64,000 bases of DNA from Lentilactobacillus buchneri (GCF_018314255.1 NZ_CP073066.1:2444573-2508572); one strand, 5' to 3'; shown: positions 19,272 through 28,769, counted from the stretch's first letter. A program made the numbers and translations. The notes: generated from the sequence alone by a model not told the origin.

Positions 19272-19577
19272 ATGCAAAACAAACAATCATATCTCTCAGA
19301 AATTACCAAGACCTTTCGAACCAACTATGATCGCTTCTTCGAAATTGTCCGTAACACTCACCAAATCAAACAAATGCCGACTTTCCAGCTGAATTATTTC
19401 ATTCAACAGACACTCGAAAACAACTTTCCCATCACGATCGAATTTAACGATCAGGATAATGAACAGACCGGCTACTTAACCAAACTTTCCGCAGACCGTT
19501 ACCTATTGACTTCAGATGATAATCATTTCACTCGAATTGTGAAGTTGTCAGAAATTAAAGCGATTCGTAAATACTAA
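19272..19577 (+). CDS. Small protein of unknown function behind an SOS-type promoter
   Basis: A 101-residue protein that I cannot assign firmly. The N-terminal half is predicted helical and polar; the C-terminal half (about residues 55-101) alternates strands (FPITIEFND, TGYLTKLSADRYLLTS, IVKLSEIKAIRKY), which resembles the Sm-like barrel of YolD-type proteins often found with SOS polymerases. That resemblance is a guess from pattern only. The ATG at 19,272 follows GGGGTGA by six bases. It is a single-gene unit on the strand opposite its neighbours, with its own terminator. Confidence 0.8.
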   Translation: MQNKQSYLSEITKTFRTNYDRFFEIVRNTHQIKQMPTFQLNYFIQQTLENNFPITIEFNDQDNEQTGYLTKLSADRYLLTSDDNHFTRIVKLSEIKAIRKY

Positions 19578-19599
19578 GATTATATCAGATTATATTTTA

Positions 19600-19640
19600 G
19601 GGCTTGAGACAAAACTGAATGTTTTGTCCCAAGCCCTTTT
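19600..19640 (+). terminator. Terminator of the SOS-type gene
   Basis: GGGCTTGAGACAAAAC pairs with GTTTTGTCCCAAGCCC (one mismatch) around a short loop, ending in TTTT. The hairpin core resembles the one after rpmA at 27,726, so this looks like a recurrent terminator type of the genome. The remaining bases to recN (19,641-19,730) show no gene. Confidence 0.8.
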
Positions 19641-19730
19641 GCATTTTTAGGATTAATCTGGGTAAACAGTGCGTTCAACAGCAGCTTCCAAGTGGATAGC
19701 GGAAATTAATCATTTATTTTTCGACGGCAC

Positions 19731-21434
19731 TTAAGATGCTTTGATCTTTTGTTTTTCCTCATCCGCCAATTTCAACAGCTCACTAGCATGTTCCTTGGTT
19801 AACTTGGTAATTGCCGTTCCGGAAAGCATTCGCGAGATTTCAGCGACACTTTGGGCGGTTGTCAGTTCCGTAATCGTCGTGGTTGTCCGATTGTCAGCAA
19901 TCTTTTTTTCAATAAAGTCGTGATGATCACTCATCGCAGCCACTTGTGGTAAATGGGTAATACATAAAACTTGAGATTTTTGTGAAATCGTATAAATCTT
20001 ATTGCCAATCGCCTGGGCAACCCGTCCAGAAACGCCGGTATCGACTTCATCGAAAATAATTGATGTGACACCAGCAGCCTTGGCAAACATGGTCTTTAAA
20101 GCCAACATAATCCGGGACAATTCGCCTCCAGAAGCTGACTTGACCAATGGCAGCATTTTCTCACCAGGATTGGTCTGAATATAAAATTCAACTCGATCTG
20201 CACCCAGCCGGTTTAAAGCACGATTTTGCTGGATATTGACCTCAAAGACCGCTTTATCCATGTAAAGGTCGGATAACTGCTGGTGAACGGCTTTTTCAAG
20301 CTTTTTAGCCCACCGGTGGCGAATGTCTGAGATCTTAGTTGCCTGCTGAATCAAATCGGATTTGAGCGTGGCTAATTGCTTATCCAAATCGTCGCTGGCT
20401 TCGGCATCCCCCGACATTTGTTTCAGTTCCTGTTTGATTTTGGCAAGATAGTCCAAAATTTGACTGACTGAATCACCATATTTGTGCTTGAGTTGATAGA
20501 TGGTGTTGAGACGCTGCTCAACTTGATCCAAACGGTCCTGATCAAATTCTAAATTACTCAATTGATCGGAAATCTGACTGGCAACATCTTGAAGCGCGAA
20601 GAAAGCTCCGGATAGATTATCCGAAATTTGTTTATATTCAGGATCCAAATCTTCAATGTCCTGCATCGAACTCATTGCCGATCCGATTGAATCAATTGAC
20701 CCGCTGGCCTCCTCGTCGCCGTTAATGCCTTCATAACTAGCCAAGAGCGCATCATGAATCTTTTGAAAATTGTTCAACCGGTCTCTTTCAGCGACTAAAT
20801 CTGTGTCCTCATTCTCATGGAGATCGGCAGCTTCAATCTCTTTAATTTGAAATTTGAGCATATCAACCCGTTGAGCCCACTGCTTCTCATTTTGATGTTT
20901 CTTTTGATTTAGATCGCGCAGCTTAATAAATTGATCGTATTGGTCTTGATAAGATTGCAAAACACTTGCCAGTTCATCTTCGGCATAGTCATCTAATAAT
21001 TGAATGTGCCGTTCCGGCCGCATTAACTCCTGATGATCATTTTGACCCTGAATATCGACGATCGTTTCGCCGATTCGTTTGAGGGTGGCAATATTGACCA
21101 TGATTCCGTTTACCCGACAGCTGTTGCGACCATTGGCAAAAATGACCCGCTCGATAATCACGTTACCGTCACTGTGATCAATTCCAAGGTCATCAAGGAC
21201 GTTGTAGGTGGGGTTATCATCATGAAGGATGAAGTTTCCCTGAATAACGGCTTTGGAAGCCCCGGTCCGAATGAGATCATGGGATCCCCTGCCGCCAACC
21301 AAGAGGCCGACAGCATCAATGATGATCGACTTTCCAGCCCCGGTTTCACCGGTTAACACGGTCATTCCTGCCTGAAAATCAATATCTAAGTGTTCAATGA
21401 TTGCAAAATCGGTAATTGATAGTTCGAGTAACAT
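19731..21434 (-). CDS. recN: DNA repair protein RecN
   Basis: An SMC-like ATPase acting early at double-strand breaks. The 567-residue protein has Walker A GETGAGKSI at about residue 30, long coiled-coil arms through the middle, the ABC signature SGGELSRIMLALK and Walker B IIFDEVDTGV. The ATG start lies behind AGAGG. recN after argR and tlyA is a conserved arrangement. Confidence 0.96.
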   Translation of the reverse strand: MLLELSITDFAIIEHLDIDFQAGMTVLTGETGAGKSIIIDAVGLLVGGRGSHDLIRTGASKAVIQGNFILHDDNPTYNVLDDLGIDHSDGNVIIERVIFANGRNSCRVNGIMVNIATLKRIGETIVDIQGQNDHQELMRPERHIQLLDDYAEDELASVLQSYQDQYDQFIKLRDLNQKKHQNEKQWAQRVDMLKFQIKEIEAADLHENEDTDLVAERDRLNNFQKIHDALLASYEGINGDEEASGSIDSIGSAMSSMQDIEDLDPEYKQISDNLSGAFFALQDVASQISDQLSNLEFDQDRLDQVEQRLNTIYQLKHKYGDSVSQILDYLAKIKQELKQMSGDAEASDDLDKQLATLKSDLIQQATKISDIRHRWAKKLEKAVHQQLSDLYMDKAVFEVNIQQNRALNRLGADRVEFYIQTNPGEKMLPLVKSASGGELSRIMLALKTMFAKAAGVTSIIFDEVDTGVSGRVAQAIGNKIYTISQKSQVLCITHLPQVAAMSDHHDFIEKKIADNRTTTTITELTTAQSVAEISRMLSGTAITKLTKEHASELLKLADEEKQKIKAS

Positions 21435-21455
21435 GTTTTCAACCTCTCAATAATT

Positions 21456-21914
21456 CTATTCAGTTCCCAACATACTATTGATCTGATTGCGCATATTAAT
21501 CGCATCGGCTTCGGTTTTGCAGATAATCAAGACCGTGTTGTCATCGCCGAGGGTGCCGAAAATCCCGCTGTAGTTCATCTGGTACATCAAACTAGAAATG
21601 ACCGGTCCACTACCAGGTAAGACTTTCATAAAGACCAACTTGTCTTGAGAGTCAACCGACACAAACGAATCTCGAATCGATTGAACCAGTTTCTTTTCAG
21701 TATCAATATTTTTTTGCGTCGGCAAACTGTATCGATACCCACCGGTAACTGAAGGTACTTTGACGAGCTGCATATCTTTAATGTCTCTGGAAACAGTGGC
21801 CTGAGTAACTTTTATCCCCTGCTTATCCAGTAGCGAGACAAAATCTTCCTGTCTTTGAATATTATTACTTGTCAGTAATTGTTTGATTAGCCTTTGGCGT
21901 TCTTTCTTACGCAT
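21456..21914 (-). CDS. argR: Arginine repressor ArgR/AhrC type
   Basis: A 152-residue transcription factor with an N-terminal winged helix (QEDFVSLLDKQGIKVTQATVSRDIKDM) and a C-terminal hexamerisation and arginine-binding domain (GTLGDDNTVLIICKTEADA). Two ATG codons lie in tandem; the second was chosen because it is five bases from GGGGGTG, the first only two. Lactobacilli often have more than one ArgR; this copy is in the conserved recN cluster rather than beside arginine genes. Confidence 0.93.
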   Translation of the reverse strand: MRKKERQRLIKQLLTSNNIQRQEDFVSLLDKQGIKVTQATVSRDIKDMQLVKVPSVTGGYRYSLPTQKNIDTEKKLVQSIRDSFVSVDSQDKLVFMKVLPGSGPVISSLMYQMNYSGIFGTLGDDNTVLIICKTEADAINMRNQINSMLGTE

Positions 21915-21954
21915 CATTACACCCCCAACAATAAAATTGAATAAAAATACAGGT

Positions 21955-22770
21955 TTACGAACCCTTTAATTCAGAATAAGCGTTCTCGATGACTTTTTCA
22001 ATCGAAACATTTGGTGACATGACTGGTTGATCATCAGATTCTAACTCAACTAAAAATTCAATATTGCCAGCGCCACCCTTGATCGGCGAGAAATCAAGGT
22101 TTTGAACTGAATAACCGTTGGCCACAGCGAAGTTCAGAATTTTTTCCAAGACCATTTTATGCACAGCGGGATCCTTAACGATACCATGCTTGCCAACATT
22201 GGCCTTACCAGCTTCGAATTGAGGCTTAATCAAAGCCACCACATGACCATTTTTAGTGATGATCTGTTTCAGCGGTGGCAGGATTAACTCTAAAGAAATG
22301 AATGAAACGTCAATTGAGGCAAACTCAGGCTGTCCATGGGTGAAATCGGCCAACTTACTGTACCTGAAATTGGTGTGTTCCATGACCACAACCCGGGGAT
22401 CCTCCCGCAGTTTCCAGACCAATTGATTACTGCCGACGTCCAGTGCGTAGCTTAATTTGGCACCGTTTTGCAGCATCACATCCGTAAACCCGCCAGTTGA
22501 GGAGCCGATATCCAACACGGTCAGCCCTTTAACATTCAGATGAAATACTTTGAGGGCTTTTTCGAGTTTTAACCCGCCACGACTGACATACGGCATTGGC
22601 TTGCCTTTAAGGTGCAGGTCGGTATCCACAGGGATTTTGGTTCCCGGTTTGTCCAACCGTTCTTCGTTATCACCAAGAATCTCTCCCGCCATGACGGCAC
22701 GTTTGGCCTTTTCCCTGGTATCAAACAGTCCTTGGGTTACTAGTAGTACATCGACTCGTTGCTTTTCCAT
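21955..22770 (-). CDS. TlyA family rRNA 2'-O-methyltransferase (YqxC)
   Basis: An N-terminal S4 RNA-binding domain (RVDVLLVTQGLFDTREKAKRAVMAG) is followed by an FtsJ-type methyltransferase domain with LDIGSSTGGFTDVML. Relatives methylate ribose in 16S and 23S rRNA; the name hemolysin is historical. The start was set at ATG 22,770 because AAGGACG lies upstream and the S4 domain begins there; the longer reading overlaps ispA. 271 residues. Confidence 0.92.
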   Translation of the reverse strand: MEKQRVDVLLVTQGLFDTREKAKRAVMAGEILGDNEERLDKPGTKIPVDTDLHLKGKPMPYVSRGGLKLEKALKVFHLNVKGLTVLDIGSSTGGFTDVMLQNGAKLSYALDVGSNQLVWKLREDPRVVVMEHTNFRYSKLADFTHGQPEFASIDVSFISLELILPPLKQIITKNGHVVALIKPQFEAGKANVGKHGIVKDPAVHKMVLEKILNFAVANGYSVQNLDFSPIKGGAGNIEFLVELESDDQPVMSPNVSIEKVIENAYSELKGS

Positions 22771-22771
22771 A

Positions 22772-23665
22772 TTACTTTTCGTCCTTATTTTTAAAATAGC
22801 TTGTGAAATCATTTAACAGACTGGTATCAATCGATAGCGCTTCTCTGGCAGTTGCGAGGGCCTGCTGGGCATCGGCGACCGTCTGATTCAGCATTTCATA
22901 TGATTTGGCCAAACCAAGCAAATTGGGATACGTATTTTTATTAGCGTCCTGGTGGACCGGTTTGCCGATTTCTGCTTCTGTCCCAACAACGTCTAAGATG
23001 TCATCGTAAATTTGGTAAGCTTCGCCAAACTTCTCAGCAAACGTTAACAGTGACTTGCGTTTTTCCGGAATAACCCGGCCCATAATCAGGCCAGCTTCAA
23101 CGGCATAGCGAATCAAGGCACCGGTTTTGTTGCGGTCAAGTTTTTGAAGCCCTGACAACGATAGCCGGGTGCCTTCAAATTCGATATCGTCGGCCTGACC
23201 TGAAACCATCCCATGGGGGCCGGCAGCTTTGGCAAGTGCCAAAGTCAGTTCAGCTTGGGTTTGACTGTCCAAATCATTATCCACCAGCCACTGAAATGCC
23301 AGTGGTTGGAGGCCATCACCTGCAAGAGTTGCCATCCCAGCGCCAAATTTTACGTGATTGGTAGGCTTTCCCCGTCTGAGGTCATCATTGTCCATAGCCG
23401 GCAAATCATCATGAATTAAAGAATACGAATGCATTAGTTCCAGTGCACAGCTGGTTTTTAAGACGGTCTGGTCGATTGGGTCGCCCAAACTCGCCAATAC
23501 CGCAAGCGTCAACAAGGGTCGTAAGCGTTTCCCTCCAGCGTTGACTGAATAACTCATCGCTGCTTCCAGAGTCGTCTGATCCGTATCCGGTTTGATGTCA
23601 TTTTCCAAAATCTGATTGATTTTTGGAACCCACAACCGTTCAAAATCAGTTAGGTTGGTTGCCAT
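22772..23665 (-). CDS. ispA: Polyprenyl synthetase, farnesyl diphosphate synthase type
   Basis: Condenses isopentenyl diphosphate with allylic diphosphates, supplying farnesyl diphosphate for undecaprenyl carrier and quinone synthesis. The two Asp-rich motifs are present: DDLPAMDNDDLRRG and DDILDVVG. The start ATG at 23,665 (MATNLTDFERLW) fits the family; the longer reading only adds sequence overlapping xseB. 297 residues, overlapping xseB by 20 bp. Confidence 0.94.
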   Translation of the reverse strand: MATNLTDFERLWVPKINQILENDIKPDTDQTTLEAAMSYSVNAGGKRLRPLLTLAVLASLGDPIDQTVLKTSCALELMHSYSLIHDDLPAMDNDDLRRGKPTNHVKFGAGMATLAGDGLQPLAFQWLVDNDLDSQTQAELTLALAKAAGPHGMVSGQADDIEFEGTRLSLSGLQKLDRNKTGALIRYAVEAGLIMGRVIPEKRKSLLTFAEKFGEAYQIYDDILDVVGTEAEIGKPVHQDANKNTYPNLLGLAKSYEMLNQTVADAQQALATAREALSIDTSLLNDFTSYFKNKDEK

Positions 23666-23912
23666 CGCTATCATCCTTTTCATCTTTAGGTGCTTCGAAT
23701 TCCACTTCATTGCCATCTTTGTCCATCATTTTGGCCATGGTGTGTTCGGCCTTGGTTAAGGTGTCTTGAAGCTGTTCACTCAGTTGAATTCCGGTTTTAA
23801 ATTTGGCCATCGACTCTTCCAAGGAAACGTTTCCCTGTTCCAATTGATTGACGATGGTTTCCAGTTGGTCCATTTTTTCCTCAAAGGTTTGATTGTCTTG
23901 TTTATCAGGCAT
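23646..23912 (-). CDS. xseB: Exodeoxyribonuclease VII small subunit
   Basis: The 88-residue subunit partners XseA in degrading single-stranded DNA to oligonucleotides. The family core (FEEKMDQLETIVNQLEQGNVSLEESMAKF) is complete; the tail after residue 65 is acidic and variable. The ATG at 23,912 is seven bases behind AAGGAG. It starts one base after the xseA stop and overlaps ispA. Confidence 0.95.
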   Translation of the reverse strand: MPDKQDNQTFEEKMDQLETIVNQLEQGNVSLEESMAKFKTGIQLSEQLQDTLTKAEHTMAKMMDKDGNEVEFEAPKDEKDDSDGNQPN

Positions 23913-23913
23913 A

Positions 23914-25257
23914 TTATTTCTCCTTCTTTGCATTTATCTGATTGACAGAAGCGTTGACGATACCGTCACTGAAATGGACATCAATTGTTTTGCTGCTCAA
24001 GTCGGCAACCCGTTTGATAAAATGTCCCTGTTCGTCTGTGGTGTACGTATAACCTCGACTGAGAATCTTCAACGGGCTCAAGTGGTCAAGTGAGCCGACC
24101 AACATCTGATAATGTTGGGAAACATTTTTCAGGTTCTGAGTTGTTGCCCGGTTGAGTCGACCTTTGAGTGTTGCCAGTTTTTGCTGCTCTTCTCTAATCG
24201 TATATGTTGGCGCGACCAAACGCAGGCGCAATTTAAGATCAGAAAAACGATCCTTTCGTTTACCGGTAATCTTGTCAGATTGATTATAGAGTCGCTGCGT
24301 CAGTAGATCCAAACGTTGAGCAAAAGTTTCGTAAATCCGTTGAGGTGTCGTGAAAACAGTGGACTGCCGGAGTCGCTTCAATCGCTGTTTGTCTTGCTGA
24401 ACAACCTGGTAAGTCGCATTAATGATGCGGTTTTGGGTCGTCCTGAGGTCAACTAACACTTGATCCAACCTGGGAACTGCCAGTTCGGCAGCTGCCGTTG
24501 GTGTCGCGGCCCGAACATCGGCAACTAAATCAGCAATTGTGGTGTCGGTTTCATGACCAACTGAGGAAATGACTGGAATTTTACTGGCAACAATCGCTCT
24601 GGCGACGTTTTCTTCATTAAACGGCCACAAATCTTCGATCGATCCGCCACCACGCCCGACAATGAGGGTATCAAAATTGCCAATTTGATTGACTCGCTCA
24701 ATTTGTCGGACAATGTCTGCACTGGCCTCGGTTCCTTGAACCAGGGCAGGAAACAGGACAATTTGGGCAATCGGATATCGACGGCGGACAGTGGTAATAA
24801 TATCGCGGATAACCGCGCCGCTTGGCGAAGTGACGACCGCAATTCGTTTGGGAAATTTTGCCAGCGGCTGCTTTGGCAAATTGAATAACCCTTCGGTGGA
24901 CAGTTTTTGTTTGAGCTGTTCGTAAGCTTGGTACAGCTGACCAACGCCGTCAGGTTCCATCTGTTCCACATAGATTTGATAACTTCCACTGGGTTCATAG
25001 ACCGAAATATGGCCCACAACTAAAACTTTCATGCCTTCTTCAGGGATGAATTTTAGCCGGTTGAAAGCCGATTTAAACATGATCGCACTAATTTTCGCGT
25101 GATCATCCTTCAAGCTAAAGTATTGGTGGGCATTCGGGCGCAATCGAAAGTTGGAGATTTCCCCAGTGAGGTATACCTTAGTTAAATACGGATCAACATC
25201 AAATTTTCTTTTAATATATTTTGTTAAGGCGCTAACGGTTAAATAATCATTCGCCAC
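23914..25257 (-). CDS. xseA: Exodeoxyribonuclease VII large subunit
   Basis: The catalytic subunit of exonuclease VII: an N-terminal OB fold (VYLTGEISNFR, HQYFSLKD) and the catalytic domain with AVVTSPSGAVIRDI, VGRGGGSIEDLWPFN and SVGHETDTTIADLVAD. A GTG at 25,257 was taken as start, eight bases behind GGAG inside folD; a TTG two codons earlier is only two bases from that site. 447 residues; overlaps folD by 11 bp. Confidence 0.94.
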   Translation of the reverse strand: MANDYLTVSALTKYIKRKFDVDPYLTKVYLTGEISNFRLRPNAHQYFSLKDDHAKISAIMFKSAFNRLKFIPEEGMKVLVVGHISVYEPSGSYQIYVEQMEPDGVGQLYQAYEQLKQKLSTEGLFNLPKQPLAKFPKRIAVVTSPSGAVIRDIITTVRRRYPIAQIVLFPALVQGTEASADIVRQIERVNQIGNFDTLIVGRGGGSIEDLWPFNEENVARAIVASKIPVISSVGHETDTTIADLVADVRAATPTAAAELAVPRLDQVLVDLRTTQNRIINATYQVVQQDKQRLKRLRQSTVFTTPQRIYETFAQRLDLLTQRLYNQSDKITGKRKDRFSDLKLRLRLVAPTYTIREEQQKLATLKGRLNRATTQNLKNVSQHYQMLVGSLDHLSPLKILSRGYTYTTDEQGHFIKRVADLSSKTIDVHFSDGIVNASVNQINAKKEK

Positions 25258-26113
25258 GTTCAAGGCTCCATTCTGCTAAATCAACAGTTTGCTGCATCAA
25301 AGTTGCAATTGTCATTGGACCAACACCACCGGGAACGGGTGTGATGTAAGAAACTTTGTCAAATAAATCATCATAGTCGGTGTCTCCCACTAGGTGCCCT
25401 TCTTCATTAATATTTTGACCAACATCAATAATGACGGCTCCCGGTTTAACATCGTTTTTAGTAACGGTATGAAGACTCCCGGTTGCTGAAACAATCACAT
25501 CAGCGTTCTTAGTATATTCAGTAATATCTTTTGTTAAAAGATGGAGAATTGAAACCGAAGCACCAGCATTTAACATTAAAGCAGCCATTGGTTTACCGAC
25601 AATGGCACTTCGGCCGATCATCACCGCGTTTTTCCCCTTCAAATCAATGTGATATTCATCAAACATTGTCATCACACCTTTGGGCGTACATGCAACCGGA
25701 TACTTGGTTGAATCATTTAAGTATAATTTTCCAACGTTAATTGGATGAAAACCATCGACATCTTTTTCAGGCAAAATGGAACGGGTGATTTGTTTTTCAT
25801 TGATTTGCTTTGGCAGTGGGTCCTGCACTAAAATCCCCGTAATCTTGGGATCCTGATTGTACTCCTGAACAACTTTCAGCAACTCATCTTGGGTAATGGT
25901 ATCTGGTAATTCCCTGACAATTGAATAGATTCCCAATCTAACGGCCGTCCGATGCTTATTTCTGACATATCGCTGGCTGGCAGGATCTGTGCCGACAATG
26001 ATCACAACTAACCCGGGAGTGATTCCGTGTTGGTCTTGGAGTTGTTTTACCCGTTCGCTCGTCTGTGCGTTTAACTTCTTTGCCAATGCTTTTCCATCAA
26101 TAATCGTTGCCAT
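25247..26113 (-). CDS. folD: Methylenetetrahydrofolate dehydrogenase/cyclohydrolase
   Basis: Bifunctional NADP-dependent enzyme making 10-formyl-tetrahydrofolate for purines and for Fmt. The 288-residue chain has the catalytic region SQRYVRNKHRTA, the QDPLPKQ motif, DVDGFHP and the NADP site GRSAIVGKPMA, ending with PVPGGVGPMT. The ATG is ten bases after AAAGGAG. It heads the folD-xseA-xseB-ispA-tlyA-argR-recN string and follows the nusB terminator. Confidence 0.96.
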   Translation of the reverse strand: MATIIDGKALAKKLNAQTSERVKQLQDQHGITPGLVVIIVGTDPASQRYVRNKHRTAVRLGIYSIVRELPDTITQDELLKVVQEYNQDPKITGILVQDPLPKQINEKQITRSILPEKDVDGFHPINVGKLYLNDSTKYPVACTPKGVMTMFDEYHIDLKGKNAVMIGRSAIVGKPMAALMLNAGASVSILHLLTKDITEYTKNADVIVSATGSLHTVTKNDVKPGAVIIDVGQNINEEGHLVGDTDYDDLFDKVSYITPVPGGVGPMTIATLMQQTVDLAEWSLERGE

Positions 26114-26156
26114 CTAGAAACCGCTCCTTTATATTTTCATCGTGAGAAATCATATG

Positions 26157-26192
26157 TACAAAAAAATAGATTTACACATGTGTAAATCTATT
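26157..26192 (-). terminator. Terminator after nusB
   Basis: A perfect 28-bp palindrome (26,165-26,192; half-site AATAGATTTACACA) is followed on the minus strand by TTTTTTTG. The nusB stop codon lies in the stem. It separates the efp-asp23-nusB unit from folD. Confidence 0.85.
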
Positions 26193-26601
26193 TTACCAGT
26201 TCTTCTAAAGCATGTGACAAAATCCCGTTAACAAATTTTCGTGAACGGTCGTCACTAAATTTTTTTGCAAGTTCGATTGCTTCATTGATTGATACCTTGG
26301 CAGGCATGTCATCCACATAAACCATCTCGTAGATAGCAATCTCCAAGATGATTAAATCGGTTCGGGCAATTCGCTCAAGTGACCAACTGGAAGCTAAATA
26401 CTTTTCAATTGTATGATCGATTTCAGACTTGTGTTCCAAAACGCCAGAAATAAGTTGATGCAGGTATTCTGGGTAGTCGTCGCCATATTTACCGCTCGTC
26501 AAAACTTGGAAGAAATCCTTCCAATCAGTTTGATCGTTGGTATTTAGGGCAAACAGTGTTTGAAACGCAATTTCTCTGATCTGGTGTCGTGTTAATTCCA
26601 C
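26188..26601 (-). CDS. nusB: Transcription antitermination factor NusB
   Basis: A 137-residue all-helical protein that joins NusE on boxA RNA for rRNA transcription. Family segments are TRHQIREIAFQTLFAL, RIARTDLIILEIAIYEM and KVSINEAIELAKKFSDDRSRKFVNGIL. The start is GTG, sharing one base with the stop of the preceding asp23 gene (TAGTG), with AGGAA just upstream. Confidence 0.95.
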   Translation of the reverse strand: MELTRHQIREIAFQTLFALNTNDQTDWKDFFQVLTSGKYGDDYPEYLHQLISGVLEHKSEIDHTIEKYLASSWSLERIARTDLIILEIAIYEMVYVDDMPAKVSINEAIELAKKFSDDRSRKFVNGILSHALEELVK

Positions 26602-27038
26602 TATTCCTCACCATTTTCTTCATTGTCAGCGAACGGATTATCCGGATCAATCGTACTGGTGGTTTTTTCCGGAATCACGCCTTGAACATGCACGTTAACT
26701 TCGGTGACTTTCAAGCCGGTCATAAACAACAGCTGCTGTTCGACTTGACTTTGAATTTCCAATGCAACTTTTGGAACTGAAACGCCATAGTTCAAGTATA
26801 CATAGACGTCGATCGTTAATTCCTCATCTGTGTATGTCAAATTAACGCCCTTACCGTGTTCTTTTCTTCTTCCAAGTAATTCATTGACACTCGTTGAAAA
26901 TGAGCCACGCATCCGGTTAACGCCGTCAATTTGCGATGCGGCTACCCCAGCAATAATTTCCAGGACATTGGGTGCAATCTCAATTTTGCCAAGTTCGGGA
27001 TCATTTGAATGAAGAATGATATTCGTGTCTTCAGCCAT
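26601..27038 (-). CDS. Asp23/Gls24 family protein (YqhY type)
   Basis: A 145-residue second Asp23 paralogue, in the place of B. subtilis yqhY between efp and nusB. The core is recognisable (EIAPNVLEIIAGVAASQIDGV, VYVYLNYGVSVPKVA, VTEVNVHVQGV); the C-terminal tail is acidic and low in complexity. In B. subtilis, YqhY affects acetyl-CoA carboxylase control; whether this holds here is inference from position. Confidence 0.9.
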   Translation of the reverse strand: MAEDTNIILHSNDPELGKIEIAPNVLEIIAGVAASQIDGVNRMRGSFSTSVNELLGRRKEHGKGVNLTYTDEELTIDVYVYLNYGVSVPKVALEIQSQVEQQLLFMTGLKVTEVNVHVQGVIPEKTTSTIDPDNPFADNEENGEE

Positions 27039-27069
27039 TATAAAGCCTCCGTTTCAGATCAATCGGCTA

Positions 27070-27630
27070 CTATGCCCGTGAAATGTAAGTTCCATCGGTG
27101 GTATTGATAGTCAACTTGTCACCCTGGTTAACAAAGAATGGAACTTGCAATGTTAATCCAGTCGTCATAGTTGCGGGTTTTGAACCACCCGAAGCAGTAT
27201 CACCTTTGATACCAGGTTCAGTGGAAGCTACTTCAAGAACAACGGTATTAGGTAATTCAATTCCTAAGGTTTCGTTGCCGTATTGAATAACTTGAACTTC
27301 CATGTTTTCTTGTAAATAATTCAGTTCGCTTTTAATTTGTTCAGCAGGAATTGAAATTTGATCGTAAGTATCCATATCCATGAAGACATGTTGATCACCA
27401 TCAGCATACAGATATTGCATTTTGCGCGTATCGATTTGAGCCTGTTCCATCTTAGCGCCTGAACGGAAAGTTTTTTCTTGAACAGCACCGGTCCGCAAGT
27501 TCTTCAGCTTTGAACGAACAAATGCGCCACCCTTACCAGGCTTAACGTGTTGGAAGCTTAAAATCCGCCAAATTGCGTTATCGACCTCGATGGTTAAACC
27601 ATTTTTAAAATCAGCAGTTGAAATTGCCAT
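27070..27630 (-). CDS. efp: Translation elongation factor P
   Basis: EF-P relieves ribosome stalling at consecutive prolines. The 186-residue protein shows the three-domain layout; the loop that carries the modified residue is KPGKGGAF (Lys at about residue 32), and the ending [25 protein letters not shown] is typical. The ATG follows AGGAGG. A -10 TATAAT lies about 40 bases upstream with a TTGGCT at a long 19-bp spacing. Confidence 0.96.
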   Translation of the reverse strand: MAISTADFKNGLTIEVDNAIWRILSFQHVKPGKGGAFVRSKLKNLRTGAVQEKTFRSGAKMEQAQIDTRKMQYLYADGDQHVFMDMDTYDQISIPAEQIKSELNYLQENMEVQVIQYGNETLGIELPNTVVLEVASTEPGIKGDTASGGSKPATMTTGLTLQVPFFVNQGDKLTINTTDGTYISRA

Positions 27631-27725
27631 TGTTGTTCCTCCTAAATGTAATGTAACATAAATAGATTATATAATACTTTCGGTCAAAATAGCCAATGAA
27701 AATGGCATTCTAATCCTGAGCAATT

Positions 27726-27768
27726 AAAAAGCCGGGATGCAAAACACGCGTTTTGTCCCAGCCTCTTT
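27726..27768 (-). terminator. Terminator after rplU-prp-rpmA
   Basis: On the minus strand GAGGCTGGGACAAAAC pairs with GTTTTGCATCCCGGCTTTTT. It lies 17 bp after rpmA and ends the ribosomal protein operon before the efp promoter. Confidence 0.8.
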
Positions 27769-27784
27769 AATTAAACTATTGTGC

Positions 27785-28078
27785 TTACTTTGCAGCTTCA
27801 GCAACTGGATAAACTGAAACCTGACGCTTGTCGCGTCCTTTTCTTTCGAAACGAACAACTCCATCAACGACTGCAAACAATGTATCATCGTTACCACGCT
27901 TAACATTGTTCCCTGGGTAAATATGAGTTCCACGTTGACGATAGATGATTGATCCACTGTGAACTGATGAGCCATCAGCAGCCTTTGTACCCAAACGACG
28001 ACCAGCTGAGTTACGACCGTTGGCAGTTGATCCACCACCTTTATGGTGAGAGAAGAATTGTAAATTCATTGCTAACAT
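27785..28078 (-). CDS. rpmA: 50S ribosomal protein L27 with cleavable N-terminal extension
   Basis: L27 contacts the peptidyl transferase centre with its N-terminus. This 97-residue form begins [16 protein letters not shown]. In Firmicutes the extension up to FF is removed by the Prp protease so that the mature protein starts at the Ser-His-His segment; the cleavage site LQFF/S is intact here. The gene follows prp, the protease that does the cleavage, and rplU. Confidence 0.96.
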   Translation of the reverse strand: MLAMNLQFFSHHKGGGSTANGRNSAGRRLGTKAADGSSVHSGSIIYRQRGTHIYPGNNVKRGNDDTLFAVVDGVVRFERKGRDKRQVSVYPVAEAAK

Positions 28079-28104
28079 AGGTTTACACCTCCAGATTAAT
28101 TGAT

Positions 28105-28440
28105 TTATTTCGCTGTGTTTAACTTAATATACTTACTATAACTTTCGGCTATATCAGCCATTCCGTTCGCAAAAGTATTCAAAACTGCATCAGCTTGAAT
28201 GCGCTTTTTTGAATCGCTAACAACTGGTACATTGACTGATAAATAGCCACCATTGTCATCGTCACTGTCGACATCGACATCCAGTCCAACAACCTCTTGA
28301 AGACCGTTAACCGTTGTGATGCTTAACACAGAAACAGCAGAACAGACAATGTCTTGCCCATATTCACCCGCATCGGCATGGCCGGTAATGGTGAACCCAC
28401 TTACATGACCGCGATAACGCTTAATGGTCGCCTTAATCAT
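28105..28440 (-). CDS. prp: Ribosomal-processing cysteine protease Prp
   Basis: The 111-residue protease removes the N-terminal extension of L27. The conserved dyad is visible: His in the GHA motif ([12 protein letters not shown]) and Cys in [11 protein letters not shown]. The start was set at ATG 28,440, six bases behind GAGGTG, instead of the overlapping GTG. Its place between rplU and rpmA is universal in Firmicutes and matches its substrate. Confidence 0.94.
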   Translation of the reverse strand: MIKATIKRYRGHVSGFTITGHADAGEYGQDIVCSAVSVLSITTVNGLQEVVGLDVDVDSDDDNGGYLSVNVPVVSDSKKRIQADAVLNTFANGMADIAESYSKYIKLNTAK

Positions 28441-28460
28441 ATCAGTCACCTCAAAGTAAA

Positions 28461-28769
28461 TTATGCCTTGATTGAATCAATAACAACCTTGGTATATGGT
28501 TGACGATGGCCCTTCTTTGAACGTGAGCCCTTCTTTGGTTTGTAACGGAAGATGATAATCTTCTTTTGACGACCCTGTTTTTCAACAGTTCCAGTTACTG
28601 ATGCGCCATCAACTAATGGTGTACCAACTTTAACTGAATCGCCACCAACCATAACAACTTGATCAAAAGTAACCTTTGCGCCTTCTTCTGCGTCTAATTT
28701 TTCAACGTAGATTGCGTCGCCTTCGGAAACCTTGTATTGCTTACCGCCTGTAGTAATAACTGCGTACAT
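28461..28769 (-). CDS. rplU: 50S ribosomal protein L21
   Basis: A 102-residue large-subunit protein; the family sequence is complete from [14 protein letters not shown] to the basic [19 protein letters not shown]. It heads the rplU-prp-rpmA operon, behind a structured leader and a strong promoter. The ATG follows AGGAGGTG. Confidence 0.97.
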   Translation of the reverse strand: MYAVITTGGKQYKVSEGDAIYVEKLDAEEGAKVTFDQVVMVGGDSVKVGTPLVDGASVTGTVEKQGRQKKIIIFRYKPKKGSRSKKGHRQPYTKVVIDSIKA

